Shown piece after piece: positions 22,868-31,340 of a stretch of DNA of 36,744 bases. The position numbers and the translations under genes were made by a program. The stretch spans positions 1 through 36,744 of the forward strand of contig CAZUZO010000012.1 of the NCBI GenBank assembly GCA_964624765.1. Direction: 5' to 3'. Every line of letters begins with the position of its first letter. The stretch's first letter is position 1. The notes beneath the pieces were generated by a model. That model searched no databases, was not told the origin of the DNA, and worked only from the letters and a program-made list of their open reading frames with translations. The DNA is from JAGTVB01 sp964624765. Lineage in GTDB: Bacteria; Pseudomonadota; Gammaproteobacteria; HK1.

Positions 22868-24580
22868 TTGCCATCTCAAGAGGGCCCACGATTGCCACCC
22901 TACCTTGGACAACTGCTCATTGAGCAAGGAAAGCTCGATAAGGAAAAGCTCGACCGGGCGTTGAAGCTGCAAAAGGGCAGCGACGAGCGGCTCGGCGTAT
23001 TGCTGGTGCAACTGGGATTGCTATCCGAGCGCGACGTGGCCCAAGGGCTCGCCGAACAGCTCAACCTGCCCTTGGTGCCACCCGAGCGCTATCCGGAAGT
23101 TCCTTTATTGGATGGGCAGGTTGCGCCAGAGTTCTTAAGAAAGGCCCGGGTCATTCCCTTAGGGTTGCGCCAGGATCATCTCTTACTGGCGATGGCCGAT
23201 CCGTTGGATCGGTACACCCAGGAAGCCCTACAGCTGGCCACCGGCAAGGAAATCGAGCCCCAGGTCGGTGTACCAGCGGACATCGAAGCGGCCTTCCAGC
23301 GCCATTACAGCAACGGTACGTCCTCGATGGCGAAGGTCGTGGCGGACATCGCCGCGGGCCAAGTCGAAGAACAGGAACTGGACGATATCCAACACCTGCG
23401 GGATCTGGCAGCCGAAGCGCCCATCATTCGGCTCGTCAATTCGCTGATCACCCGAGCCCTGGAAGCACGCGCCTCCGATATCCACCTTGAGCCCTTTGAG
23501 AACAAGCTGATCATCCGTTACCGCGTCGATGGGGTATTGCGGGACACGGAGACGCCACCTGTACGTTCTACCGCGGCGGTGATCTCCCGCATCAAAGTGA
23601 TGGCGAACCTGAACATCGCCGAGCGCCGCCTGCCCCAGGATGGCCGCATTCGACTGCGGATCGCCGGCCGGGAATTCGACGTGCGCGTATCCACGGTACC
23701 GACCCTGTACGGTGAGAGTGTGGTGCTGCGTATCCTCGACCGAACGAGCGTCCCGCTCGAATTCGAGACCCTCGGGTTTACAGCGGCTCTACTGCCTACA
23801 TTCGAGACGGTCCTGGCTCGCCCCCACGGCATCATACTCGTCACCGGTCCCACCGGTAGTGGCAAAACGACCACCCTGTACGCCGCTCTGCAGGCGCTCA
23901 ATACCCCAGACAGGAAAATACTAACGGTCGAAGATCCGGTGGAATACCAACTCGATGGCATCAATCAAATCCAGGTCAAGCCACAGATCGGTCTGACCTT
24001 CGCCCATGCGCTGCGCTCCATTCTCCGCCAAGACCCTGATGTCATCATGGTCGGCGAAATGAGGGATCTAGAGACCGCGCGCATCGCTGTTCAGGCGGCC
24101 CTCACAGGGCATAAGGTTTTTTCGACCTTGCACACTAACGATGCGGCCTCCAGCGTGACGCGACTGATCGATATGGGAGTCGAGGACTATTTGCTGACTT
24201 CAACCATCAGCGGGGTGCTCGCCCAACGGCTGGTGAGAACCCTGTGTCCACATTGCAAAGAACCTTACACGGCGCTGCCTGAGCTCGTGGCGCATCTGGG
24301 GTTAGCGCAAGGTGGTGCCGATCAGTGCGTCACCCTGTACCGGGCTCGCGGGTGTGAGCTCTGTTCGGGGCAGGGCTACCATGGCCGCACGTGCATACTG
24401 GAACTCTTGGTGTTGTCCGACTCGGTACGGCAGGTCATTCTCAACCACAGCGATGCAACCGCCATTCAACGTGCCGCCACCGCACACGGCATGATCACCA
24501 TGTATCAAGACGGCCTGCACAAGGTCTTAGGCGGCCAAACGACGCTTGAGGAAGTCGTGCGGGTCACCCAGGAGTCCTGA
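22868..24580 (+). CDS. gspE: Type II secretion ATPase GspE
   Basis: Cytoplasmic hexameric ATPase that powers pseudopilus assembly. The 570 residues comprise an N1E domain (residues ~10-150, with YLGQLLIEQGKLDKEKLDRA), then the catalytic core. The core has Walker A GPTGSGKTTT (Lys about 333), the Asp box, Walker B IMVGEMRD, the His box and a tetracysteine zinc motif C460-x2-C463-x32-C496-x2-C499 characteristic of GspE/PilB ATPases. The start is a TTG with GAGG 7 bases upstream, placed directly after a family A element. It is the first gene of an eleven-gene T2SS operon whose order equals xpsEFGHIJKLMND of Xanthomonas. Confidence 0.96.
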   Translation: MPSQEGPRLPPYLGQLLIEQGKLDKEKLDRALKLQKGSDERLGVLLVQLGLLSERDVAQGLAEQLNLPLVPPERYPEVPLLDGQVAPEFLRKARVIPLGLRQDHLLLAMADPLDRYTQEALQLATGKEIEPQVGVPADIEAAFQRHYSNGTSSMAKVVADIAAGQVEEQELDDIQHLRDLAAEAPIIRLVNSLITRALEARASDIHLEPFENKLIIRYRVDGVLRDTETPPVRSTAAVISRIKVMANLNIAERRLPQDGRIRLRIAGREFDVRVSTVPTLYGESVVLRILDRTSVPLEFETLGFTAALLPTFETVLARPHGIILVTGPTGSGKTTTLYAALQALNTPDRKILTVEDPVEYQLDGINQIQVKPQIGLTFAHALRSILRQDPDVIMVGEMRDLETARIAVQAALTGHKVFSTLHTNDAASSVTRLIDMGVEDYLLTSTISGVLAQRLVRTLCPHCKEPYTALPELVAHLGLAQGGADQCVTLYRARGCELCSGQGYHGRTCILELLVLSDSVRQVILNHSDATAIQRAATAHGMITMYQDGLHKVLGGQTTLEEVVRVTQES

Positions 24581-24584
24581 CCAG

Positions 24585-25808
24585 ATGACACGCTTTCGCT
24601 ACCAGGCCGCCACCGTCGCCGGCGAGGTGCTGGAGGGTGAGATGGAAGCGGCCAGTCAAGAGTTGGTCATCCGCCAGCTGCAAAGCCAGGGACACTTCCC
24701 CATCCGGGCGGAGGAGGTGGCGGCCCGCTCGATCCCGCGTTTCGACCGACGTCGGTTGTTGCGACCACGACGCATTTCGCGCCAAGACATTAGCCTCATC
24801 ACCCTAGAATTATCCACGTTGCTGCAGTCTGGCGTCACCCTGGATAAGAGCCTCGCCATTCTCACCGATCTGGCCGAGCATGAAGCGCAACGAGAGCTGT
24901 TGGCAGACATCCACAAGGCGGTGCGCGGGGGAGCCTCTCTGTCGGCGGCACTGGAGGGGCAAAAGGGCGGGTTATTCTCTCGCTTTTACCTCAATATGGT
25001 ACGAGCCGGCGAGAGCAGCGGCGCCCTCGATATAACCTTAGGCCGGCTCTCCGAGTTCATGGAGCGCTCCCGCAAGTTACAGGAAACCCTTGTCTCAGCG
25101 CTGATTTATCCAGCCATACTCGCCACCATGGCGGTCTTATCGGTGTTCGTGTTGCTGACCTTTGTGATCCCGAGCTTTGCCGAGATGTTTCAGGATCTGG
25201 GCCAGGAATTGCCCTGGCCAACACGAGTCGTCATCGCTGTCGGCGGCTTTCTGCAGAGCTATTGGTGGCTCATCGCGCTCGTGATCACGCTGGGTGTGTA
25301 TTCTATACGTTATCAACTACGGTCGCCGGCAAGACGGCAACTGTGGGACGCACGACTGCTACGGGTTCCGCTAGTGGGAAAGCTGGTCGCGCAACATGAG
25401 GCGGCGCGTTTCACTCGCACCCTTGGAACGCTTCTCACCAATGGCGTCCCGGTGCTGCAGGCCATCCTCATTGCCAAAGAAGTGATCGGTAACCAGGCCA
25501 TCGCCAGCAGTGTGCAGCGCATCGCCTCCAGTCTCAAGGAGGGTCAAAGCTTGGCGCGGGCACTCGCCGCGGTGCAGGTGTTTCCCCGCCTGACCGGCCA
25601 TCTGTTGCAGGTAGGTGAGCAAACCGGCAATCTGGAAGCGATGCTGCTCAGGCTTGCGGACATCTACGAGCGTGAGGTACAAACCGCCGTGCAACGCCTC
25701 GTTGTCGTGATCGAGCCGGCCCTCATCCTCGGCCTCGGATTGGTCGTTGGCGGCATTATCCTGTCCGTTCTCATGGCGCTCCTCGGTGTCAATGACTTCG
25801 GTCTTTAG
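24585..25808 (+). CDS. gspF: Type II secretion inner-membrane platform protein GspF
   Basis: Polytopic platform protein contacting GspE and GspL/M. The 407 residues, beginning MTRFRYQAATVAGEVLEGEM, contain two T2SSF cytoplasmic domains (residues ~65-190 and ~270-395). Hallmarks are LLQSGVTLDKSLAIL, MVRAGESSGALD, the repeat motif TNGVPVLQAILIAKEV and VGEQTGNLEAML. Three hydrophobic helices are visible. The ATG at 24585 is 4 bases after the gspE stop with AGGAG upstream; the longer frame back to 24546 overlaps gspE and is not needed. Confidence 0.96.
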   Translation: MTRFRYQAATVAGEVLEGEMEAASQELVIRQLQSQGHFPIRAEEVAARSIPRFDRRRLLRPRRISRQDISLITLELSTLLQSGVTLDKSLAILTDLAEHEAQRELLADIHKAVRGGASLSAALEGQKGGLFSRFYLNMVRAGESSGALDITLGRLSEFMERSRKLQETLVSALIYPAILATMAVLSVFVLLTFVIPSFAEMFQDLGQELPWPTRVVIAVGGFLQSYWWLIALVITLGVYSIRYQLRSPARRQLWDARLLRVPLVGKLVAQHEAARFTRTLGTLLTNGVPVLQAILIAKEVIGNQAIASSVQRIASSLKEGQSLARALAAVQVFPRLTGHLLQVGEQTGNLEAMLLRLADIYEREVQTAVQRLVVVIEPALILGLGLVVGGIILSVLMALLGVNDFGL

Positions 25809-25851
25809 ACAGCCCAGTCATGCTCTATACCTCCCGGAGAGAAAAGGCGAG

Positions 25852-26301
25852 ATGAAACTGAAGAACTCTATGCTATCCAATGGGCTTGGGCGCCAAGGCG
25901 CAAACCCGCGCGGCTTTACGTTGCTCGAACTGCTGGTGGTCCTGGCGATCCTGGGTTTGATCGCAACCTTCGCGGCACCGAGGGTCTTCAAATACCTCGC
26001 TAGTGCACGCATCGATTCGGCGCGGGTCCAAATCGAGAACCTGGGGCAGGCACTCGATCTGTATAAACTCGAGGTCGGAACCTATCCTCCCGATCTTGAG
26101 GCGTTGGTGCAGCCCCCTGCGGGTGAAGCCCGTTGGAACGGTCCGTACCTGAAGAAGAGCGTCATCCCGAAGGACCCTTGGGGGAACGACTATGTCTACC
26201 GTTTCCCCGGCGAGCACGGCCCCTACGATCTGATCTCCCTGGGGGCAGATAATGCAGAGGGGGGTGAAGGCGAGAACGCCGATATTGTCAGCTGGGAATA
26301 G
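25852..26301 (+). CDS. gspG: Type II secretion major pseudopilin GspG (xps-type)
   Basis: Major pseudopilin of this operon's T2SS, 149 residues. The prepilin site is RG/FTLLELLVV after Gly21 with Glu at +5, followed by YKLEVGTYPPDLEALVQ, DPWGNDYVY and the calcium loop SLGADNAEGGEGENADI. It differs clearly from the orphan canonical GspG at 7188-7646 (YPPDLEALV against YPTTEQGLEALV). The start at 25852 has a GGAGAG-containing site; the upstream open frame back to 25747 overlaps gspF and is ignored. The gap to gspF is 43 bases. Confidence 0.94.
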   Translation: MKLKNSMLSNGLGRQGANPRGFTLLELLVVLAILGLIATFAAPRVFKYLASARIDSARVQIENLGQALDLYKLEVGTYPPDLEALVQPPAGEARWNGPYLKKSVIPKDPWGNDYVYRFPGEHGPYDLISLGADNAEGGEGENADIVSWE

Positions 26302-26332
26302 GGCACCGTTTTCCCTGCATGGGCCCCATGCC

Positions 26333-26836
26333 ATGGCTCGCCTCCATCGAAGCGGATCGTATCTCGACGCCCCCATCGAAAAGCATGCCGGTCTCGGCGT
26401 CACGCTGTTTGAGCTGCTCCTAGTGCTGAGCCTGCTCGCACTCATCACGGCCGTTAGCGTGCCGATGCTGTGGCGCAGTCCCGCCGCTGAACTCAAGGCC
26501 CATGCTCAGGCCGTTGCAGCCGGATTGCGCAGAACGCGGGATCTGGCTTTGACGTACAATCGTCCCGCCGCCTTTGCCGTCGATGTCAACGAGCGACGGT
26601 TCGCGATGGAGGAAGGGCGGCCGCCTTATCAGCTGCCACGTTCGATCGATCTCGTCCTGTACACTGCTCACTCTGAACTCAGCTCCGAAGCTGTCGGGGC
26701 TATTCGTTTCTTTCCGGACGGCAGCTCGACCGGCGGTCGGATCACGCTCAAAACGGATAAAAGACAGTACTTGGTCGATGTAGAATGGTTCACCGGACGG
26801 GTGCGCATCCTCGAGGCTGCGCCGCAACAACCTTAG
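26333..26836 (+). CDS. gspH: Type II secretion minor pseudopilin GspH
   Basis: Minor pseudopilin of 167 residues, starting MARLHRSGSY. The prepilin site is LG/VTLFELLLVLSLLAL after Gly22 with Glu at +5. A GspH-type domain follows, with the conserved RRTRDLALTYNRP segment and the FFPDGSSTGGRITL strand pair near the end. The ATG at 26333 was chosen as the closest in-frame Met that gives a normal leader; no good ribosome-binding site was seen, and the frame is open back to 26252 over the gspG end. It overlaps the apparent start of gspI by about 50 bases. Confidence 0.88.
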   Translation: MARLHRSGSYLDAPIEKHAGLGVTLFELLLVLSLLALITAVSVPMLWRSPAAELKAHAQAVAAGLRRTRDLALTYNRPAAFAVDVNERRFAMEEGRPPYQLPRSIDLVLYTAHSELSSEAVGAIRFFPDGSSTGGRITLKTDKRQYLVDVEWFTGRVRILEAAPQQP

Positions 26837-27276
26837 TCAACCACCCACCGGCGGCGGGATACTGGGCCTTAAGCACCCGACTCGAAGCAAGAGGCTTTAC
26901 CTTGCTGGAAGTGTTGGTTGCCTTTACCGTGATGGCGGTGTTATTGACGGTGCTGTTGAACGTGATCTCAAGCGGCCTGCGTGCCGTCGAACTGGGAGAG
27001 CAGTACACGCGAGCGGTGTTGTTGGCGCAATCAAAAATGGCTGCCCTCGAGGCTGAAGAGGAGGGTCTTAAGCTCGGCGCACGCATTGGACGCTTCGACG
27101 ACACCTACGGGTGGCGCTCCGAGATCACCGTCTATGCTACGGACGCCTACCCCAGGTTGGGGGAGCGAGGGACGTCTGTTTATCCGGTTGTCGCCACCGT
27201 TGAAGTCAGCTGGCAGGTCGGTGGTCCCCCACGCTCAGTCTCCTTGAGAACCCTGCGCCTGGCACCGGCACCATGA
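26785..27276 (+). CDS. gspI: Type II secretion minor pseudopilin GspI
   Basis: Minor pseudopilin at the pseudopilus tip complex with GspJ and GspK. The prepilin site ARG/FTLLEVLVAFTVMAVL is clear, followed by LLAQSKMAALEAEE and a C-terminal strand region. The only in-frame ATG, GTG or TTG before the helix is the ATG at 26785 inside gspH, giving an unusually long leader of 37 residues and a 52-base overlap. A rarer start codon closer to the helix, just after the gspH stop, cannot be excluded. The stop overlaps gspJ as ATGA. Confidence 0.88.
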   Translation: MVHRTGAHPRGCAATTLVNHPPAAGYWALSTRLEARGFTLLEVLVAFTVMAVLLTVLLNVISSGLRAVELGEQYTRAVLLAQSKMAALEAEEEGLKLGARIGRFDDTYGWRSEITVYATDAYPRLGERGTSVYPVVATVEVSWQVGGPPRSVSLRTLRLAPAP

Positions 27277-28013
27277 TACTGGGCACCTCCGCAACGCCAA
27301 CCCCGAACCGTTACCGGCATCGGGGGTTTACCCTGGTTGAGCTGCTGGTTGGGCTCACTTTACTAGCCGTCATAACTCTGGTCCTTTACTCCGCATTTTG
27401 GTTGAGCCTGCGCAGCTGGGAGGCGGCTGCGACGCACCGTGAACAGGCAGAAGACATGCGGCTTGCGGTGGGCTTTTTGCAACGCTACCTGAGCAAGGCC
27501 TATCCGCTGCTACTGAGGGAAGACACCGCGCACCGCCTGCAGTTCGAAGGGACCGAGCGCCGCCTGCGGTTTGTCACCGACATGGCTCCTCACCTTGGCA
27601 CGGGCGGATTGCACGCGTTTGTCGTCGAATTTACGGAAAACAGCGATGGAGGAAGCCTGGTTGTCACGCGCACCCTGTTGCATCCAGACCTCGACCCAAT
27701 GGAAGCGGCACAGTTCACGCAACGAGCCGTGTTAGCGAGACGCATCGGTGAGGCGCGTTTCGCCTATTTCGGCGCACTGTCAGATGACCGTGCGGCGCAG
27801 GGCGACCTCCCGGAGCGTTGGCACGCGCACTGGACCGATGCCCGGCGTCTACCCAAACTGGTGAGCCTCGCCGTCACCCCTGATGCCGCTCAGCCCTGGC
27901 CAGAGCTCGTGGTGGCCCTGCACATAGATGAGGTGCGTCGAGACGCCAGTAGTGCTCGATCACCCGATCGCCTCGGTCGTGACCTTCCCGCGAAGGGCGA
28001 TGGGGTCTCCTGA
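27273..28013 (+). CDS. gspJ: Type II secretion minor pseudopilin GspJ
   Basis: Minor pseudopilin, 246 residues, starting MILGTSATPTPNRYRH with prepilin site HRG/FTLVELLVGLTLLAV after Gly18. The larger globular domain is typical of GspJ, including LRFVTDMAPHLGTGGLHA and EARFAYFGAL. It overlaps gspI by 4 bases. The C-terminal ~25 residues are polar and Arg/Asp-rich, longer than in many GspJ proteins. Confidence 0.92.
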   Translation: MILGTSATPTPNRYRHRGFTLVELLVGLTLLAVITLVLYSAFWLSLRSWEAAATHREQAEDMRLAVGFLQRYLSKAYPLLLREDTAHRLQFEGTERRLRFVTDMAPHLGTGGLHAFVVEFTENSDGGSLVVTRTLLHPDLDPMEAAQFTQRAVLARRIGEARFAYFGALSDDRAAQGDLPERWHAHWTDARRLPKLVSLAVTPDAAQPWPELVVALHIDEVRRDASSARSPDRLGRDLPAKGDGVS

Positions 28014-28042
28014 CCGGTACTGGCAGCGGTGCGGGGTGTAAG

Positions 28043-28999
28043 ATGAGACGGAACGGCCAGCCCGCTTCGAACGTAGCCCAGGCTGCGCAGGGAATGGCGC
28101 TGGTGGTGGTGCTTTGGACCCTGGGCCTGCTGGCGGTCATAGCCGTCAGCTTTGCATTCGAGATGCGCATCGAGACGTCATCGACCACCCATTTTGTGCA
28201 GCGCGCGCAAGCGACAGCACTGGCGGAAGCGGCTATCGAGCGGGGCATACTGGATCTCTTGGTGCCAGCCCAAGAGGCCCAATGGAGACGAGACGGAACA
28301 CCGTACCGGATACCTTTCGGGGAGAATGAGTTAGGCATCGCCTTGATCGCGGAAGCGGGCAAGATCGATCTCAATGCTGCGGCGGAGGAGCTGATTCACG
28401 CGCTGCTGGCAAGCGTCGCGGATGAGTCCATCGCCCCCGTGATCGCGGATGCGATACTGGACTGGCGCGATCCTGACTCTAACCGGCGCCCGCGAGGTGC
28501 CGAGGACGCCGACTATGCCGCCGCAGGACGCCCCTACGGTGCCCGAGACGGCTCGTTTCTTACGGTCGAGGAGCTGGATCAGGTGCTGCCGATGCGTCGA
28601 GACATCTATCAGCGTCTGGTACCCCTGGTCACGACCTATTCCGGCCAAGCGCGTGTTGATGCCATGACGGCTTCCCGGGAGGTGTTGCTGGCGATTCCGG
28701 GCCTGCAAGCGTCGCGCGTCGACGAGTTCCTACAAGTACGCGAGTATGCGGCAGAAATCGGTCAGTCACCGCCTACGAGCCTGCTCGAACAGGGCCAAAC
28801 CTACTTGGGACAGGCTCAGTCACGAGTCTACACGGTGATCGGTGAGGGACGCGTAGCCGGCGAAATCGCGGTACGACGGCGCGCCGTGGTGAAACTGACG
28901 GGAAATCCCAAGCAGCCTTATTCGGTTCTCGCCTGGTTTACCAGCGACCTCCAGACGGCCTCCGTCGAGGGGCCTTCTGCGGCCGAGAGGTACCCATGA
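28043..28999 (+). CDS. gspK: Type II secretion minor pseudopilin GspK
   Basis: Caps the pseudopilus tip. The 318 residues contain the prepilin site QG/MALVVVLWTLGLLAVI after Gly17, and lack Glu at +5, the known peculiarity of GspK. The body has the SAM-like helical repeats of the family, with AGKIDLNAA, ILDWRDPDSNRRPRGAED (calcium-binding in relatives), DGSFLTVEELDQVLPM and VDAMTASREVLLAIPGL. It starts 29 bases after gspJ and overlaps gspL by 4 bases. Confidence 0.95.
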   Translation: MRRNGQPASNVAQAAQGMALVVVLWTLGLLAVIAVSFAFEMRIETSSTTHFVQRAQATALAEAAIERGILDLLVPAQEAQWRRDGTPYRIPFGENELGIALIAEAGKIDLNAAAEELIHALLASVADESIAPVIADAILDWRDPDSNRRPRGAEDADYAAAGRPYGARDGSFLTVEELDQVLPMRRDIYQRLVPLVTTYSGQARVDAMTASREVLLAIPGLQASRVDEFLQVREYAAEIGQSPPTSLLEQGQTYLGQAQSRVYTVIGEGRVAGEIAVRRRAVVKLTGNPKQPYSVLAWFTSDLQTASVEGPSAAERYP

Positions 29000-30099
29000 C
29001 AGTATTGCAGGCTTACCTTCGCTGGTGGCGCGACGAGCTGATTTCGATGCTCCCCCACAGGTGGCGCGAGCTCTCGTCAGGTCGCCTCAACCAGATTCGC
29101 ATCGCGGTTTCAGCAACCGAGATCATCGCCTACCACGAAACCGGCGGCCGAACCAGAGAGCTCGGACGGCAACCTCGTACCGACACCGATGAACTGGGTC
29201 ACGCCCACGATCGTGTCGAGGTGCAGGCACGCCGACGGTTACTCACGGCTCCGATCCAGGCCCTGAAGTCGCGGCCAGCACGGGTCGTTCTAACCCTTGC
29301 TCCGGGCTTATCTTTGACCAAGGAGCTGCCGATCCCCCTCGCGGCACAGCGGGATCTGGCCCAGGTGTTAACCTTTGAGATGGACCGACAAACCCCGTTT
29401 CGCGCTGATAGTGTCTACTTTGACTATCGGGTCATCGGGCGGGATCCGAGTCGAAAGCAGTTGACGGTGCGCCTCGGAGTCGTGCCCCGCGCCCTGGTAG
29501 ACAATATCCTCTCGCTGCTTTCCGACTTGCGGCTGCGCATGAGCCCACCCGGCAGCGCAACCGATTCAAGGTGGGACGGACGCACGTTTTTGTTAGTACC
29601 GGGGGCCGATCGGCTGCCGCTATCCGCCCGCATCACGCCCTTATTGGTGGCCCTAAACGGCTTGCTGCTGCTGGTCGCGGTGTCTCTGCCTTTCTACCAC
29701 CAACGCAGCCAGATCACTCACCTCGATAGGCAACTTGAGAAAGTACGGCAAGCAGCCCATGGTGCCATGTCGCTTCGAGAGCAGGCGGAACGGCTCGCGC
29801 AAGAGATCAAGGTGGCCATGGACCGAAAGTCGCGCTGGCCGACCATGGTCGAGGTCCTCAATGAGCTCACGGTGGTCTTGCCAGATTCCACCTGGTTGAG
29901 TCGGTTGGAAATCAAAGGCGGTGAAATCCACCTGCAGGGCGTATCCGGCAGCGCCTCGTCGCTGATTGCACTGATCGAGGAATCGAAGACATTTGCCGAC
30001 GTCCGCTTTCAATCGCCGGTCACCCAAGACACGCGAACGGGCCGTGAGCGCTTTCACCTTTCGGCACGGATTACCGGGGAGACCGCCGATGACGTCTAA
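28996..30099 (+). CDS. gspL: Type II secretion inner-membrane protein GspL
   Basis: Bitopic assembly protein that recruits GspE to the membrane. The 367 residues have a cytoplasmic actin-like part with VVLTLAPGLSLTKELPIPLA and FEMDRQTPFRADSVYFDYRV, a TM helix at about 213-235 (PLLVALNGLLLLVAVSLPF), and a periplasmic PilN-like region with a coiled coil and WLSRLEIKGGEIHLQGVSGS. The fusion of PilM-like and PilN-like parts is the GspL pattern of xps systems. It overlaps gspK by 4 and gspM by 11 bases. Confidence 0.9.
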   Translation: MTVLQAYLRWWRDELISMLPHRWRELSSGRLNQIRIAVSATEIIAYHETGGRTRELGRQPRTDTDELGHAHDRVEVQARRRLLTAPIQALKSRPARVVLTLAPGLSLTKELPIPLAAQRDLAQVLTFEMDRQTPFRADSVYFDYRVIGRDPSRKQLTVRLGVVPRALVDNILSLLSDLRLRMSPPGSATDSRWDGRTFLLVPGADRLPLSARITPLLVALNGLLLLVAVSLPFYHQRSQITHLDRQLEKVRQAAHGAMSLREQAERLAQEIKVAMDRKSRWPTMVEVLNELTVVLPDSTWLSRLEIKGGEIHLQGVSGSASSLIALIEESKTFADVRFQSPVTQDTRTGRERFHLSARITGETADDV

Positions 30100-30670
30100 T
30101 CTAACCCCTTCCCAGAGCCGGCTCCTCGCTCTAGGACTGTTAGTCTTGGTATTGGGAGGCCTTTATTTTGGCGTCGTGCATCCACTCTGGCGTACTTATT
30201 ACGCCAACCAGGAACAAATCGAAGACCACCGAGAGAACATCGCACGCTTCCAGCGCATCGCCGCCGAGCAACACGTGCTCGAGCAGCGAGTCGAAGGTTT
30301 GAGCCAACAGCGCAAGCTCGTCCGCTATACCTTGGACGCGGAGAGCCCCACCCTGGCTGCCGCAGCCCTCCAGGATCGTGTCAAGTCTATCGTCGAACAA
30401 AGTGGTGGCCGCCTGACCAGCACCCGGATCCTGCCGGTCAGCAACGTTGGACCTTTTGCCCAGGTCGCAGTCAATGTGCAGATGCGGGTCTCGACGAAGG
30501 CCCTGCAAGACGTCCTGTACGGGCTCGAGAGCGGTGCGCCCTACTTGTTGATCGAAAACCTGACCATCCTCTCTCGGGGCCACCAAGTCTATCGTCGCGG
30601 ACTCTCCACCGCGGCGGAATTAGACGTGAGGTTTGACCTCTCCGGCCTCATGCCGAGCAGCGAGACGTAA
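30089..30670 (+). CDS. gspM: Type II secretion inner-membrane protein GspM
   Basis: Bitopic partner of GspL, 193 residues. A short cytoplasmic start (MTSNLTPSQSRL) leads to one TM helix (LLALGLLVLVLGGLYFGVV), a coiled coil (about 40-85) and a ferredoxin-like periplasmic domain containing GGRLTSTRILPV and GAPYLLIENLTILSRG, the T2SSM_b-type signature. The ATG at 30089 is inside the gspL end, with GGGGAG upstream. The longer frame starting at 29993 would add residues read antisense-like through gspL and is rejected. Confidence 0.9.
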   Translation: MTSNLTPSQSRLLALGLLVLVLGGLYFGVVHPLWRTYYANQEQIEDHRENIARFQRIAAEQHVLEQRVEGLSQQRKLVRYTLDAESPTLAAAALQDRVKSIVEQSGGRLTSTRILPVSNVGPFAQVAVNVQMRVSTKALQDVLYGLESGAPYLLIENLTILSRGHQVYRRGLSTAAELDVRFDLSGLMPSSET

Positions 30671-31336
30671 ATGGTTCCCAAGCAGCCGATCTCCATTGCA
30701 CTGCTGGTCAGCCTCACCGCGCTTTTGGCCCTGGTGGGCTTGCAATGGCCGCCCTACGCAACGCCCACAGCCACCTCCTCAGCGCCCGAAGCGACCGACT
30801 GGCAACGCCAGGGTTCTGCCCAAGGCGAGTTACCCCAGTTTTCCCTACCGCCTATCGAGACCTTTTTCGAGACGCTCGCTCGTCCGCTGTTTTATGAAGC
30901 CCGACAACCCCCTGAGTTGCCCGCAGAAGACGATGACGATCCGCGAGCACAGGCCGAAACCCTCGCCGAGGGGGACATTGTCCTCTCCGCCATCGTCCTC
31001 GCCAGCGACCAACGGTTCGCCCTGCTGCAGACCACCCCACAAAAACCCAACCTCATTCGCGTCGAAGAGGGACAGGAGGTGGCCGGCTGGTCGGTCGAGA
31101 CAATTCGCAACGACAGTCTGGTGCTCAAGAAAGGTGACCGCACCAAAGTCGTACTGCTATGGCGATTCGAGCCGCCCCCGAAGCAACGCGCCACCCCCGC
31201 CGGCACCCGCACCGCTCCAAGGCAGGTGTCGCCTGGACAACGCCGGGAAGCGCCTCCCAGAACGCCGCCTGGTGATCCGCCCGAGCAGGGCGACGACTTA
31301 TTCAGTGCGGTAGCCAAAGCCTTCCCAACGCTGTGA
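30671..31336 (+). CDS. GspC-like/XpsN-type T2SS protein
   Basis: Inner-membrane link between the platform and the secretin, occupying the XpsN position. The 221 residues have an N-terminal TM helix (ISIALLVSLTALLALVGL), a proline-rich linker, and a GspC HR-type domain: FFETLARPLFYEARQPPE, then DIVLSAIVLASDQRFALLQ and GWSVETIRNDSLVLKKGD. No PDZ domain follows; the end is a Pro/Arg-rich tail of ~45 residues. The ATG follows the gspM stop immediately. This domain content supports the view that XpsN-type proteins replace GspC. Confidence 0.87.
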   Translation: MVPKQPISIALLVSLTALLALVGLQWPPYATPTATSSAPEATDWQRQGSAQGELPQFSLPPIETFFETLARPLFYEARQPPELPAEDDDDPRAQAETLAEGDIVLSAIVLASDQRFALLQTTPQKPNLIRVEEGQEVAGWSVETIRNDSLVLKKGDRTKVVLLWRFEPPPKQRATPAGTRTAPRQVSPGQRREAPPRTPPGDPPEQGDDLFSAVAKAFPTL

Positions 31337-31340
31337 GGTC

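Noticed and set aside
29993..30088. Longer start for GspM
   Set aside because: It would add 32 residues without family similarity in front of the TM helix, overlapping gspL by over 100 bases; the ATG at 30089 has a good ribosome-binding site.
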